DNA of 64,000 nt from Lentinus brumalis (taxonomy: Eukaryota > Basidiomycota > Agaricomycetes > Polyporales > Polyporaceae): assembly GCA_001792895.1 (NCBI GenBank), contig MARA01000023.1:558001-622000 (forward strand), in the 5' to 3' direction. Made by a program: the position numbers and the translations under genes. The notes under the pieces were generated by a model. The model was given only the letters and a program-made list of their open reading frames with translations. It was not told the DNA's origin and ran no database searches. Positions 19,462 through 33,032 of the stretch are shown piece by piece. How positions within the stretch are numbered: position 1 is the stretch's first letter; each line of letters opens with the position of its first letter.

Positions 19462-20013
19462 CGTGTGAGACGAAGAAGGGGCGAAGGGAGGAAGGCGAGT
19501 ACGGAACGGCGCAAGGCTTGGCAGACATACTCACATGGGTCGCGCGGAGACACTCTACGAGCGGAGGAGGGGAAACACCCGAGGGACGGTGTGTTGGGAC
19601 GGAAGCAATATATTTGTGCTCGTTGCACGGCGTACATGACCATATCTCTCTACAACTCGTCGAGCGTGCCATGCGGGAGTGCGGCGGTGGGACACAAGCC
19701 TGGGGCGGGACACAGCCATGGAGCAGCGCAAGGACTTGCAGCGGCGGACGAGGGCCAGGGGAGAAGCAAGTGCGAGTGCGAGCAGTACCAGTGCAGAGAG
19801 GAGTGCGAGCAGAGAGCGACGACGGAGAGCGTGCGTGCAGAGAGCGTCGGGAGCAGCCACAGCTCGCTCAGTGGCCGGGAGAATGGACGCGCGGGGAAAA
19901 CAAGAGACAACAACGCGCGACGCGCCTCGCACGTTCTCTCCGCCTCCCGCCTCGACCACGGACCCCCTCTGCTCGCTGCTCGCCGCCCGCTGCTCGTCGT
20001 ATCTTCGCCCGTC

Positions 20014-22314
20014 ATGGTCGCCCAGACGCGCACGGCGGGGCAGCCGTCCCCAAAGAAACTCCGTTTCCGCGACAAGCTCGTCGGCAAGGGCCTCACCACC
20101 GACGCCCTCCAGAAGAAACTCAAGCAGCTCCACCAGGAGCTCGCCGAGATGGACCAGGAGCACGTCGACGTCCCCTCCCTCAACGCCATCCGCAAAGACC
20201 TCATCAGCACCTCCATCCTCCTCCACAAGGACCGCGGCGTCAAGGCATACGCCGCGTGCTGCCTCGCCGACCTCCTCAGACTATATGCGCCGGACGCGCC
20301 CTACAACCAGAACGAGCTCCGCGACATCTTCCAGTTCTTCTTCAGGCAGCTCTCGACGGGCCTTAAGGGCGCGGACTCGGCGTACTACAATGAATACTTC
20401 CACCTCCTCGAGTCGCTCTCGACCGTCAAGAGTGTGGTTCTCGTCTGTGACCTTCCCAACGGCGACGAACTCATGGTCGACATTTTTCGCGACTTCTTTG
20501 GCCTCGTGCGACGCGACCTCCCGAAGAAGATCGAGCTCTTCATGGCCGACATTCTCATCGCGCTCATTGACGAGTGCCAGAGCCTCCCATCCGAGGTGCT
20601 GGAAACCATCATGGCCCAGTTCACAGACAAGAACGCGGTACGTCCCCCTTAATCTTGCGACCATTCACCACGCTCCGACACGGCTTCTCCTTCCTGGTCA
20701 CGAACCAATACCTCTGCGCGACTTACGGTGGTGATGTTCGCGGCCCTTGCACGGGTGGTTAGTTGGCGTGTCGCGTCGACTTGGGTCCAGATAGACTAGG
20801 CGACGTGGTCCGAGGCTTGACGCAAGAAACGCGTCTTGCGTGGTCGCGCTCGGAGAGCACCTGTCGATGAGCAGTCTGACCACCGTCGGACCAAGCCAGC
20901 CAGCCTGGTCGATTGCCAGGGAGGCGGTTGCGCCAGGGACTCCGATGTTGCCCTTACTGGTATCTCGATGTTATCACTTCAGATTGCGCCGTCTTCTAGC
21001 TACTCCACGTGCAGGCTCCCGCCAATTGTCGACGACGGACCTTGAGTGCGCTGCCATTCAGTGGCCCGAGCGTCTTGCTGGCCATCTGCTCAGTTTCTAT
21101 GTGATTTAATGCGCAGCGAGGTTCAGGGATCAAGTTGTACTGACGCATATATGCAGAAAATGGATCAACCTTCCTACCGGCTTGCGGTCCAGGTCTGCAA
21201 TGCGACCGCAGACAAGCTCCAGCGACACGTCTGCCAGTACTTCACCGACGTCATCGTGGACCGCGCACGAGAAGAGGATTTCGACGAGGTCAAGACAGCA
21301 CACGACCTCATCCAGCAGCTGAACCGCGCATGTCCATCCCTCCTGCACAATGTCGTGCCACAGCTCGAAGAAGAACTGCACGTTGAGCAGATTCAGCTCC
21401 GTCTCATGGCGACGCAGACTCTGGGCGAAATGTACGCAGACAAGCACGGGATGGAGCTCGTGCAGAAGTATCCAACGACGTGGACTCAGTGGCTCGGGCG
21501 CAAGAACGACAAGAACGCAACAGTCCGGTTGACGTGGGCGGAGACGATGAAGGGCGTGGTCGTGAACTTGCCAGAGATGCGTAAGGAGGTCGAGGGAGGG
21601 TCCGCGACTACGCACCGGCTGCAGACGGACCGGCGGGGCGACGGGGCGAGCGGGGCGGGTGCCATCCTGTTGCAGCGAGAAAGCGAAACTCAGGGAGATC
21701 CGTGGGCAGGAGCGGTGGGGGGAGGGATACGTGGGCGGGGAGGTGGGGAGGGAGGTGGGGAGGACGGCGAGATGGGATTGGCGCCCGGGAGGAGGGCACT
21801 CTACTCGCAGTTGCAGGGGACGGCTCTATTCGTGTACACTACAGACAGACAATATATCTCGTGCCTACTCTGCGACCCGCCCGACTCCTCGCCACGCCGC
21901 ACAACCAACAGCCCCGAGCCTTGCACTGAGACTCGGTACTCCACGCCGCACTGGTCTCCCGACGCGCAGGTCAGCCGCGGACAGGCAGGACACGAGCTCT
22001 CGCCGCTACCAGCTTATCCGCCCGCGAGCGAAGATCTCTTGTCCGGGCAGACTGCCCACTCATGCGCACGACGCAAATGGCCGCCGGCGTCCAGTCCTGC
22101 CACACACACGAACACTCAGCGTCCCGAGCCTGGTTCTCACAGCACCCCGGACGCGACCCGCGCCGTTCGCCGCGCCGTCGACGGGCGAGGAGTCGCCGGG
22201 AATTGGCCCAGAGAGACTACGGGCATGAGATGCCAGATGCCGGGGATACCGAAGGAACCACGGGTCGACGCTCGCCGGACCCTCGCGTGGAGGACCTGCC
22301 GGCGTGCCAGATAG
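20014..22314 (+). CDS. PDS5: Pds5 N-terminal fragment with chimeric end, copy 2
   Basis: Exon 1 is 20014-20637, the intron 20638-21156, exon 2 starts at 21157. Pds5 likeness ends near 21594 and the open frame ends at 22314 (593 codons spliced). It has the variants of copies 2-5: synonymous GAA and ATT codons in exon 1, His at codon 283, and an A in the intron start region (CCCCCTTAATC). Upstream it has only the 165-bp PDS5 flank, joined to the end of U instead of the NAA15 promoter, so its expression may differ from copy 1. The protein would lack all HEAT repeats after the first third. Confidence 0.88.
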
Positions 22315-25300
22315 CCGTCAGCTGCGGTTCGAGGTGCCAGGAAGCTACCGGGCGACGGTGCGCAGCGGCAACAAGTGCGCCCAGGCGGGCCACAGTCTTC
22401 GAATCCATCGTATACATCGTTAGCGTGTTCATACCAACCGTACAGCACTCTGCTCACCGTCAATAGAGCCCGGTAGAGCGACTTGATTGCCTGCCCTCTG
22501 TGAATCTTGCGTGAATCGTCTCTGTTCGAGCCTAGCAGAAAGGTCAGACCGTGCATCGAGCGATAACAAAAGTGAGAACTCACAACAACGAGGTCGACGT
22601 CGACGTTGCAGAACGTCGCTGAGAAGTGCGCCGCAGATCTCGCGACTCGCCCGACGGTTGGGCGCCTACCAAAGGCGGGCGATCGAGATGGCAAGCCCGC
22701 GTCGCGTCCATCTTGAACGTCGCCCTCGCTCTCTCCTTCCACCGCCATCCCCTTGCCACGAGTGTTCTCCGCCGCCGTCGTCTGCGAGCAAGACGTCGCA
22801 CCCGACAGCCACAGCCACAACTTGAAGCTTCAGCTGCATCACGTCAAGCTGTCCGCCAGAGAAGGTGAGTTGTATGCGCGGCGACATAGACGACAACGGA
22901 ACGTACCTGTCTGCCCTACACAGTCGCTCGCAGTTACCTCGGCGGTCCTGGTTGAGTCGTCTGGTTGCTGCTGCTATCGCCCAGCAGGCCGGACTGCCGC
23001 GGGTCTCAGCTGCATGGTGCGGTCTTCGACCAGGTGCGTGAGAACGACCTACAAGTGCCAGCAGGTAAGTCAAGGTTCCGCGATCTCCTACCGAAAGAAT
23101 TTTACCTTTGGCGTGACTCGAGGACTTTGACGGTGTGTCGGACTCGGACAGTCTGTCCAGCTTGAGCTGCAAGAGGCTCGCGGGCCGCGGCGAGCTGAGA
23201 CTGCGAACAGACAGTAGGTCTCCTCAGCCACTGCACATGCCGGCGGACAACGCGGAAGAAGTAGCTCACCTACTTGTTTCCCTTGCGTCTTGATGTGCTG
23301 CATGCGCAGGTGAGGCGGAGATGCTGCGTATCTAACCCTCTAGAAGCTCCGAGTCAGACACTCGGAAGCCATGCTGCACCGCGAGCAATCCGAGTATGTA
23401 CCTGAGGCCTGACTGCGCGAGCGACGCTCCTGCGCATGATTTCTGTCTTTGTTCTTGACCGAATACTTCTCGTGGCATGCGCAAGGCTTGCGTCGAACCT
23501 GCCGCGACCTCTGCATCTGCAACGCGTTACGTCACGCTGCTGAATAGGGTAAGTCGCGTGGTGGCTGAGCAACTTCGAAGTTCGAACTTGGCACGAACCT
23601 TTTGCGAACCCTCGTCTCCCGCACTGCGTCCTGTTGCACGCCTTCGAAGAGCCTCGGACCCCTGCGCAATATGGTACCTACTGCTATACGATCGCGGTCA
23701 GTTTGTCTCGACGATAGCAGAGGGCTCAGGTACGTACTATCGTGGCAGGAATATGCCGGGCGGCCGCCTCCAGCATCTCGAGCATGGACGCGGTGGTCGA
23801 CAAGGTCGAGCTTGAGATGCACCGTGAGTACTATCACACGTGCCTCGGATAGACGCGGTACGTAAGGCAGTGGATGGAAGAGACCCAGGAAGAGCCATCT
23901 GATGATACTGTTAGTATCAGCGAGAGCTGACGAACTCCGATTCCGTAGATACACACCTCCTGTGCCCGGGCAGCGGCTGGTGCTGCGGCGCTGACTGCCA
24001 GCGCCGCAGCCGCGATGTTGAGGACGTCACTCGATCTTCTGAATGGAATTTGTGACATGCTGCGCTTGACATGCGGCCTGTGCTGCTTCGTGGTTAGGTG
24101 AGCACGCCACTTTCCATCCTCGAACCCGTGACAGAGCGTACCTTGCATCCTCATCCTGCCAGGGCGAAGATCTTGCAGCCTATGGAGGTTCGCATGCAAG
24201 ACAACCACTTATCACGGTTTCGTGACAGCGCATGCCTAGGGGACGTCCAACCCAAGTCAGTTCCAGTTCGATCGCGACGAGGTCGTCATCAACAGGCCTA
24301 CAAGCTCGATGTGCTGCCTCTGACCCTCATGTATACCATCTCTTGCCTAGGTCTTCGCCCGCAATTTGTTCGGCGGAACGAACCGCTGTCAAACTGGAAT
24401 GTACAAGCATGAGCGACACGTTGTCCATGCGTCTCCATCAGGTTCAGGTGCGTTAAGGATGGGACCATGATCTCACCTGCGTAGGGGATGTCTTCGTGAT
24501 TCCCTGAACTCGAGGGACGGCATCGAGCTGGAGTCTGGAGGGCAGGGATGGCGAGGATATGTGGGAGCAGGTGGGAGCAGGGGATAGGGAACAGGAAGGT
24601 CTGAAGAAGCCCCGCTGTCTTCCTGCATGTTCTGATTATAGTCGGGAGGTAAACAGCATGTCGTAGAGTAAGGATCAAATACAAGCTGGATCTCAACGGA
24701 GTAAGCGGAGTGCGAAGTCAGATTTGGATAGCGCAGCACAACCCTCCGTGGACTTGAACGTGCATCGGAATATTCCTCTGCTGCCGGGAGAGAGGTTTTG
24801 CGGTAAGCGGGATGCTTCTGAGCATCGTGCGGTATGCGCAGCCTGACGGAGCGCTGCACGAAGCTTCCTGAAATTTTGATGGGAGTCAGGAACACGCAAT
24901 CTGTGAATGCCTGTATGACTCTTTCGCTCCTCTGTGTAGAGTACAGACATACTGCAGCTCTGATATATTGTGTTCCTGTGGCTAAAGACTCAAGAGTGTA
25001 GGACTTGAAACTGAATCAGGCCCGGGGCCCAGTGCAGGGTACTTAGAGGATACTAGGCCTGGCTGGATGAGGACACTGCGTGCCATCATGTTGCCACGGG
25101 CACGGGGACCTGGTCAAATTTGATTAGAACGGACGTAATTGCAAGAAGCTACTGATCGGCGAACACTGCCTGTGAACCTAGCATGCTGGGTCTCCGACGA
25201 CCTGGCACCTCCGAGTCAATCATTGCAGAATTGAGTATGTCTCTGCGGGCTAACGTCACTGGGTTGCATCAGAGATAGCTCATGACAATATGCAGGGATG

Positions 25301-26844
25301 GAGGCAGGCATGTCTGAGTTAATCCATGGGTTCGGACTAGGAAGGCTGAAGCTGCAGCTATCACGGCGACTACTTATCCAGGTTAGGACAGCTTGACCGT
25401 CTTACGTGTGCGAAAAAGAGAGAGAATGTGATGAGGTCATGCCGGAGTAAGGGTCTGAATCACTCAGGCACTTATTCCGGCATGAGCGCGTACACGGGAA
25501 CCTAGGGATTTTGCCCGAGTTCTCTCTCCTCTCAGCTCTCAGACAGCAGCCTGAGGGTACGGAGCAGATGACAAGCATACTAGTAATGTATAGAGCTTGG
25601 AAATACCACATTATTCGTGCCAGGTATCGTCAAGCTGCGACTGGGCCGCTATATGGATGGAAAGCACTGGGCGACTTGCTGGGAAATCGGGCTCAAGTTG
25701 AATGGTGTATTGTGAAGTGGCAAGTAATGGTTAATGAGAAACTTACAGAACATATGCCGAGAATTGTGGGCTTATATGCTCCAGAAGGTCCATAAAGTGA
25801 GCCGTGAAGAGACGAACGACAGAAGGAGGCCAGAGAATGCACGTCGGGACACTCGGACGAGTTGCCAGAATGAGGTCATGAGCAAAAAAGGCAATGTAAG
25901 CGCTCTTGAAATCGCGGCCTTCTCCAAAAGCGCGCAGTCGCTGTGTGCTTGTTCTCCTACTTAACAGTTCCAAGCAAGTCCGTACGCCTTGGCAAAGGCT
26001 TACGTAAGTATTTGCTACCTACTACGAGGGCGCGTGAGCTGATAGGACACCTATGGCTCGCAGGATAGTGGCCAGTAATGCTACACTCAAATCCGGCAGC
26101 CCCGGGACACCCGCTCATTGATCGAGGGAGTATCGTCGATGTCCTGGCATTGTAGCATCAGTGTCTGTACTGAATCCCTACTATTTCTCTCAATAGATAC
26201 TCACAGGCCTGCGAACCCCCTTGAAATTGCGGGAAACTCTGCAAAACGCTTGCTTTCGAGGACCCTGTCCTCGTGCTTTCGTCTGCCGACTCTACGACAA
26301 AAATACGAGCCGCAGCGCGACCATCACATTCTTAGCGTCTACTGTACGTCAACACAACAGCTTCTCTCAGCCGAGACACCTTCGCCGTCTGGAATCACAC
26401 TAGTCGCTCTGTTCCGTCTCGACAACCTGCAGCCTCGCCCACCCCTCGCCCACCCTCGCCGTGTCGCGCTCTGGTTGGACGATAGCCTCGCACGCATTCC
26501 ATCGTGCGAACCTTTGCCAGTCAACAAGTTAAGGTTCTGCAGCCCGTGACATGGCCAGCACTTGTATAAGTACCCCGCCATCTCGACGCCGGCCTCCTGC
26601 GCACTCCGTACCCCTGCCCGTACTTTGACCCGCATCCTCCCCCATAATTACTACGTCTCACACCATGCCCTGTACCCCGTCCTTCGTGTTATCCTTGGGC
26701 CAGACGTCTTTTCTTTGTTGTCCACCCATTCAATCATATTCCTTGTTCACCTGCATCACCATTGGCAGTATGTCGGTCGTGGTATCTTTATGTCTCATGT
26801 CGAGTTCGTCATTACATCTGACCTGACTCACACTTCATATCTCC

Positions 26845-27609
26845 ATGTTTCCTGCTGTAATCTCTTCTCTTCTATCTGCCTACCTCCCATTCTTCTTCCG
26901 TACATGTGTCTTTCTGTTCCCCCGTACTCAGGATGGTCCATCTGCATGTTCTCGTCTCGCAACTCCAGGTATACTTATCTCTGACTCTTCTATCATCTCG
27001 TCAACTCATGTACCACTTCTCTCTCAGCTCGTTACTGCCACAGGCTCTCGACATGGTCACGATCCAGGTAAGTCTTCGAGCATACCAATCTATGCTCAAC
27101 GTCGTCTCTTGTACTGACTATCCTCGTCTCGACAGGACTGATTCTACTCTCTACTCGCACATCGAGGTATGGAATCTCACCTCATTGTACTGTTGCCTTC
27201 GCTGATTACTCTCTCACTTCATGTAGTTCTCGTCTCGTATGTATTATGGCCCTCAAGCTGCTGCATACTATTGCAAGGTAAGCGCGACACGACTCGTCCC
27301 GAACTCCCGCTTCACGCGACTGATTCTCATCTTGGACCTACAGGCAGTACCACTGTCTGCGGCCAACCTACTCATCATGTCGCACGTCCAGACAACAAGC
27401 GTGCGCGTACGACTCGTGCATCCGGTCTGCAGCGCCGCGAAGGCGGGCTCGGACACTTCGGGCTCAGCTGCGAGTAATTTGGTATGTCCCTCGCATCTCT
27501 CAGATTCATGAACTCACGGCGTCGCTTGCAGACGGTACGTACAAAGAGTCGCGGGAGACCGCGGTCCAAGGTTCGAAGTCGAGGTCCGGCAAGCAGTTAC
27601 TTGCTGTGA
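26845..27609 (+). other. candidate intron-rich transcription unit, unit 2
   Basis: Same sequence as 16127-16891, with the same splice sites and the same 153-codon spliced frame. Confidence 0.3.
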
Positions 27610-29191
27610 GCAAGAGTAAGTCCGCGTTCCTTCGACCTTGGGTTCAATTACTGACATCTACTCGCCGTCATTCAGGCCCTCAACGTGTATTCGCGGGTCA
27701 ATAGTACCTCAGGTAAGCCATTCGGGTCGTGCACAAGCTGTCAAGGACTGTAGCTGACTCCCGGGTCTCTGTATTCGCAGCTCAGGAAGGGCAGCGGCGA
27801 CCATGCGACCGCGGAGTAAGTTGCTAATCCCTCGCACTGATAGTCCAGTCATTCACACCCGTCTCGGAGCAGCGCACTACATCGCACTTGCAGAGGAGCC
27901 GAAGTCTCAGGTAAGCGGGCTTATTCCATACACACGCATCTTGCAAGAGACTGACTCTTTGCGAGGCTCCCGCTTGTTACTTTGCGCCGACACCCATGCA
28001 ATCCCGGACGGCAGGAGATAAGTATCACAGAGGTAACTACGTACTGTACATTGCGGTGGTACGCGTCTGGTTCGTCGTGTCCGTCCGGCATGGCTGGAAT
28101 AGCGGCGCGGACATGGGCCGCGCTGCCGTCCGAGCCTCCCGCACACCCTCCCGTCTGCGTCTGCCGCGACCTCCGTGCTCCCACGCATCCGACGCGTCGT
28201 CTCGTCTCGCCTTGCGCCTTGCGCCATGCGCATCGCGGCATCGGTCGGCGGTCTTGGAGAGCACCACGGGTGCTCTCCCTGAACGCCCGAGTGGCCGGTC
28301 TTCTTCATAGCGTCACGAGGCGCAGCTTTCTTGGTCTTGAGCCCGTTCAGAGCCCTTGTGCGTCGCATCGAGCTACGAGAGGGCGGCTTGTGACGTCCGA
28401 CCGGCCGCTAGTGCCCGCGAGGTCGATCTTGAGAACTCGCCCGTTCAGGACAACTGGCACGCACGCACGTAGTCTCAAGGACTTACACGTGCGCTGCGAA
28501 GCGGTTGCGCCGCCGTCTGGTCTGGTATCCGCCCGGGAGAACGACGGCATGTCGGCGGCCGCGAGATGGTGTTCATGTTGGAGACTGTTTTGCTGACCGG
28601 CTCGGAGCCGCGCGGGAGGCATCTGCTTCGATGCGGAAGCGTCACCGTACAGAGTCTCGTCAGCCAGCGTGCAGAGGCCACACAGACAGCGACGCACCGG
28701 GTCAGGGAGGCAGTGGACACACAGCGCACGAGAATGTGGCTGCAGCGTCGTGCGGAAGCCTCTTTCAGCACGTGGTGTGTGTGTGGGTGCTGGGAGGTGC
28801 GTTCGTTCACCGCGGGTGGCTGTGGTTCGAGTGCGACAGGGTGTCGGCCCCGCGAGTTGAGCTTCCCATTGCCCGCGATCCAGAGCGCGTCGTGTGCCGC
28901 AGAGCCCTCAGCCGTGCTCGCCTGAACGCCCCGGGACCGGTCGAACTTGTTGCGGCGGCTGACGAGGCCGGGCTCGCAAGTTCGTTCCGGACCCTCTCCC
29001 GGACACCCGCCCGACGAGCGGATTTTCAGACCCGTCCTGGCGGCGTGAGACCGGGTTGCACACGGGCTGTCCGACTCACATGAGCGTCCTGAAGTTGTTT
29101 CGCGCCGTTCGGGGACGGGTTGCGGGCGGGAGAGCCGGGACGAGCGGTCGGGCGGCGAGAATGCAATGAAAATCGCTCTTCGAAGCGATTT

Positions 29192-30179
29192 TCAGACCGG
29201 CTCAGATCGCAGCGCAGGTTGGGGTGCTGCAAGAGACTGGTTCGTGCGTTCGGAGGACACCGTGTTTGGCGCGAGAGGGGGCGGGGTGCTGGAGATATGG
29301 CCCCTCTGGTGTCGGGCCGAACCTGCGAGCACGACCGAACGATCGGGTTCCAGGACTCCTCTGGCGGCGCGAACCCGGGTCGTGCACAGTCGGTGCGACT
29401 GGCTGCGACGGTCGGAAGCTGTTTCGCGCCGTTTGGGGACGATTTGCGGGCGGGAGAGCCGGGACGAGCGGGCGGGCGGCGAGAGTGCAATGAAAATCGC
29501 TCCGAAGAGCGATTTTCGCACCGCCGCGGATTCAGGTGTGGCTGCGAACGCTGACGGAGAGCGTTCAGCGTAGTCTATCAGTGTCGGCTTTAGACCGATA
29601 GCGTGCGGGTGGGAGGAGTTATCATCGATCTTGTGTCGGGCCGAGCCCGCGAGAAGAGGTCGGGGATGGTCGTCCAGAGCGTCGGCCGTAAGCATTCGAG
29701 GCTGCTTGTCTTGTTTACGTCGAGTCCGCGGCGTTCGAGAGTGTCGTCGAGGAGGCAGGGCGGCGGGGCAAGCCTGGAGTCCGCGGCACTGTCTGGGGTA
29801 TTGCGAGGGCAGCAGTTGATGATCCGCGACGAGACGAGTATGGGCCGACCCCGGGCACCTGTCGCGTCCGGTGTGAGGTGACTGCGATGTGTTCTCGGCG
29901 TGTGACGGGCGAATGTGTCGACTGGTGGCAGAAACGCCGTTCTGCACGCAGTCAATGGCGTCGGGCGGGCGCGCAAGAAGTTGGATCTGTTGAGGGCGGC
30001 TCGTGAGTGTCAGAGTAAGACACATAAGACGTGCTGGGACGTACCTGGCGAGAAGGAACACGGCCGGAGTGCGGGCGGCAGAGAAGAGGGATGTGCGGCA
30101 CAAGAGCGCGTCGGGCGAGCGATTGTGACGGACGCGGGAGGTTCACAAGGTCAAAATAAGGCGGTTCTTGGAGTGTCAT
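29192..30179 (-). other. candidate two-exon minus-strand ORF, unit 2
   Basis: Same sequence and spliced frame as 18474-19461. Confidence 0.2.
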
Positions 30180-30731
30180 CGTGTGAGACGAAGAAGGGGC
30201 GAAGGGAGGAAGGCGAGTACGGAACGGCGCAAGGCTTGGCAGACATACTCACATGGGTCGCGCGGAGACACTCTACGAGCGGAGGAGGGGAAACACCCGA
30301 GGGACGGTGTGTTGGGACGGAAGCAATATATTTGTGCTCGTTGCACGGCGTACATGACCATATCTCTCTACAACTCGTCGAGCGTGCCATGCGGGAGTGC
30401 GGCGGTGGGACACAAGCCTGGGGCGGGACACAGCCATGGAGCAGCGCAAGGACTTGCAGCGGCGGACGAGGGCCAGGGGAGAAGCAAGTGCGAGTGCGAG
30501 CAGTACCAGTGCAGAGAGGAGTGCGAGCAGAGAGCGACGACGGAGAGCGTGCGTGCAGAGAGCGTCGGGAGCAGCCACAGCTCGCTCAGTGGCCGGGAGA
30601 ATGGACGCGCGGGGAAAACAAGAGACAACAACGCGCGACGCGCCTCGCACGTTCTCTCCGCCTCCCGCCTCGACCACGGACCCCCTCTGCTCGCTGCTCG
30701 CCGCCCGCTGCTCGTCGTATCTTCGCCCGTC

Positions 30732-33032
30732 ATGGTCGCCCAGACGCGCACGGCGGGGCAGCCGTCCCCAAAGAAACTCCGTTTCCGCGACAAGCTCGTC
30801 GGCAAGGGCCTCACCACCGACGCCCTCCAGAAGAAACTCAAGCAGCTCCACCAGGAGCTCGCCGAGATGGACCAGGAGCACGTCGACGTCCCCTCCCTCA
30901 ACGCCATCCGCAAAGACCTCATCAGCACCTCCATCCTCCTCCACAAGGACCGCGGCGTCAAGGCATACGCCGCGTGCTGCCTCGCCGACCTCCTCAGACT
31001 ATATGCGCCGGACGCGCCCTACAACCAGAACGAGCTCCGCGACATCTTCCAGTTCTTCTTCAGGCAGCTCTCGACGGGCCTTAAGGGCGCGGACTCGGCG
31101 TACTACAATGAATACTTCCACCTCCTCGAGTCGCTCTCGACCGTCAAGAGTGTGGTTCTCGTCTGTGACCTTCCCAACGGCGACGAACTCATGGTCGACA
31201 TTTTTCGCGACTTCTTTGGCCTCGTGCGACGCGACCTCCCGAAGAAGATCGAGCTCTTCATGGCCGACATTCTCATCGCGCTCATTGACGAGTGCCAGAG
31301 CCTCCCATCCGAGGTGCTGGAAACCATCATGGCCCAGTTCACAGACAAGAACGCGGTACGTCCCCCTTAATCTTGCGACCATTCACCACGCTCCGACACG
31401 GCTTCTCCTTCCTGGTCACGAACCAATACCTCTGCGCGACTTACGGTGGTGATGTTCGCGGCCCTTGCACGGGTGGTTAGTTGGCGTGTCGCGTCGACTT
31501 GGGTCCAGATAGACTAGGCGACGTGGTCCGAGGCTTGACGCAAGAAACGCGTCTTGCGTGGTCGCGCTCGGAGAGCACCTGTCGATGAGCAGTCTGACCA
31601 CCGTCGGACCAAGCCAGCCAGCCTGGTCGATTGCCAGGGAGGCGGTTGCGCCAGGGACTCCGATGTTGCCCTTACTGGTATCTCGATGTTATCACTTCAG
31701 ATTGCGCCGTCTTCTAGCTACTCCACGTGCAGGCTCCCGCCAATTGTCGACGACGGACCTTGAGTGCGCTGCCATTCAGTGGCCCGAGCGTCTTGCTGGC
31801 CATCTGCTCAGTTTCTATGTGATTTAATGCGCAGCGAGGTTCAGGGATCAAGTTGTACTGACGCATATATGCAGAAAATGGATCAACCTTCCTACCGGCT
31901 TGCGGTCCAGGTCTGCAATGCGACCGCAGACAAGCTCCAGCGACACGTCTGCCAGTACTTCACCGACGTCATCGTGGACCGCGCACGAGAAGAGGATTTC
32001 GACGAGGTCAAGACAGCACACGACCTCATCCAGCAGCTGAACCGCGCATGTCCATCCCTCCTGCACAATGTCGTGCCACAGCTCGAAGAAGAACTGCACG
32101 TTGAGCAGATTCAGCTCCGTCTCATGGCGACGCAGACTCTGGGCGAAATGTACGCAGACAAGCACGGGATGGAGCTCGTGCAGAAGTATCCAACGACGTG
32201 GACTCAGTGGCTCGGGCGCAAGAACGACAAGAACGCAACAGTCCGGTTGACGTGGGCGGAGACGATGAAGGGCGTGGTCGTGAACTTGCCAGAGATGCGT
32301 AAGGAGGTCGAGGGAGGGTCCGCGACTACGCACCGGCTGCAGACGGACCGGCGGGGCGACGGGGCGAGCGGGGCGGGTGCCATCCTGTTGCAGCGAGAAA
32401 GCGAAACTCAGGGAGATCCGTGGGCAGGAGCGGTGGGGGGAGGGATACGTGGGCGGGGAGGTGGGGAGGGAGGTGGGGAGGACGGCGAGATGGGATTGGC
32501 GCCCGGGAGGAGGGCACTCTACTCGCAGTTGCAGGGGACGGCTCTATTCGTGTACACTACAGACAGACAATATATCTCGTGCCTACTCTGCGACCCGCCC
32601 GACTCCTCGCCACGCCGCACAACCAACAGCCCCGAGCCTTGCACTGAGACTCGGTACTCCACGCCGCACTGGTCTCCCGACGCGCAGGTCAGCCGCGGAC
32701 AGGCAGGACACGAGCTCTCGCCGCTACCAGCTTATCCGCCCGCGAGCGAAGATCTCTTGTCCGGGCAGACTGCCCACTCATGCGCACGACGCAAATGGCC
32801 GCCGGCGTCCAGTCCTGCCACACACACGAACACTCAGCGTCCCGAGCCTGGTTCTCACAGCACCCCGGACGCGACCCGCGCCGTTCGCCGCGCCGTCGAC
32901 GGGCGAGGAGTCGCCGGGAATTGGCCCAGAGAGACTACGGGCATGAGATGCCAGATGCCGGGGATACCGAAGGAACCACGGGTCGACGCTCGCCGGACCC
33001 TCGCGTGGAGGACCTGCCGGCGTGCCAGATAG
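30732..33032 (+). CDS. PDS5: Pds5 N-terminal fragment with chimeric end, copy 3
   Basis: Exon 1 is 30732-31355, the intron 31356-31874, exon 2 starts at 31875. Pds5 likeness ends near 32312 and the stop is at 33030-33032. The sequence appears identical to copy 2, including His283. Confidence 0.88.

Larger units (their letters stand above)
9129..19848 (+). repeat. tandem unit 1 (10,720 bp)
   Basis: The unit starts where copy 1 and later copies begin to agree (GGGAGCAGCCACAGC, then three mismatched bases, then identity). It contains 165 bp of PDS5 5' flank, the PDS5 fragment to about 10874, and the U segment 10875-19848. The left neighbour here is the NAA15 promoter; in all later units it is the end of U. 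Unit 1 shares its PDS5-region variants (G9674, C9764, C9931, T10090) with copy 6 and not with copies 2-5. Confidence 0.95.
19849..30566 (+). repeat. tandem unit 2 (10,718 bp)
   Basis: Head-to-tail copy of unit 1. It differs by the shared variants of copies 2-5 in the PDS5 region and by a 2-nt deletion at 24618-24619 (CTGTCTTCC in place of CTGTCGCTTCC). Confidence 0.95.

Noticed and set aside
10875..19848. U segment as a transposon or retroelement
   Set aside because: I find no transposase, reverse transcriptase, integrase or helicase motif, no long terminal repeats and no target-site duplication. A dead or non-autonomous element remains possible.
20281..20664. Antisense open frames of 80-260 codons over PDS5 exon 1 (also in all other copies)
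   Set aside because: They mirror the codon bias of the real exon (Glu/Val/Leu-rich antisense of GC-rich codons) and have no start context or splice sites of their own.
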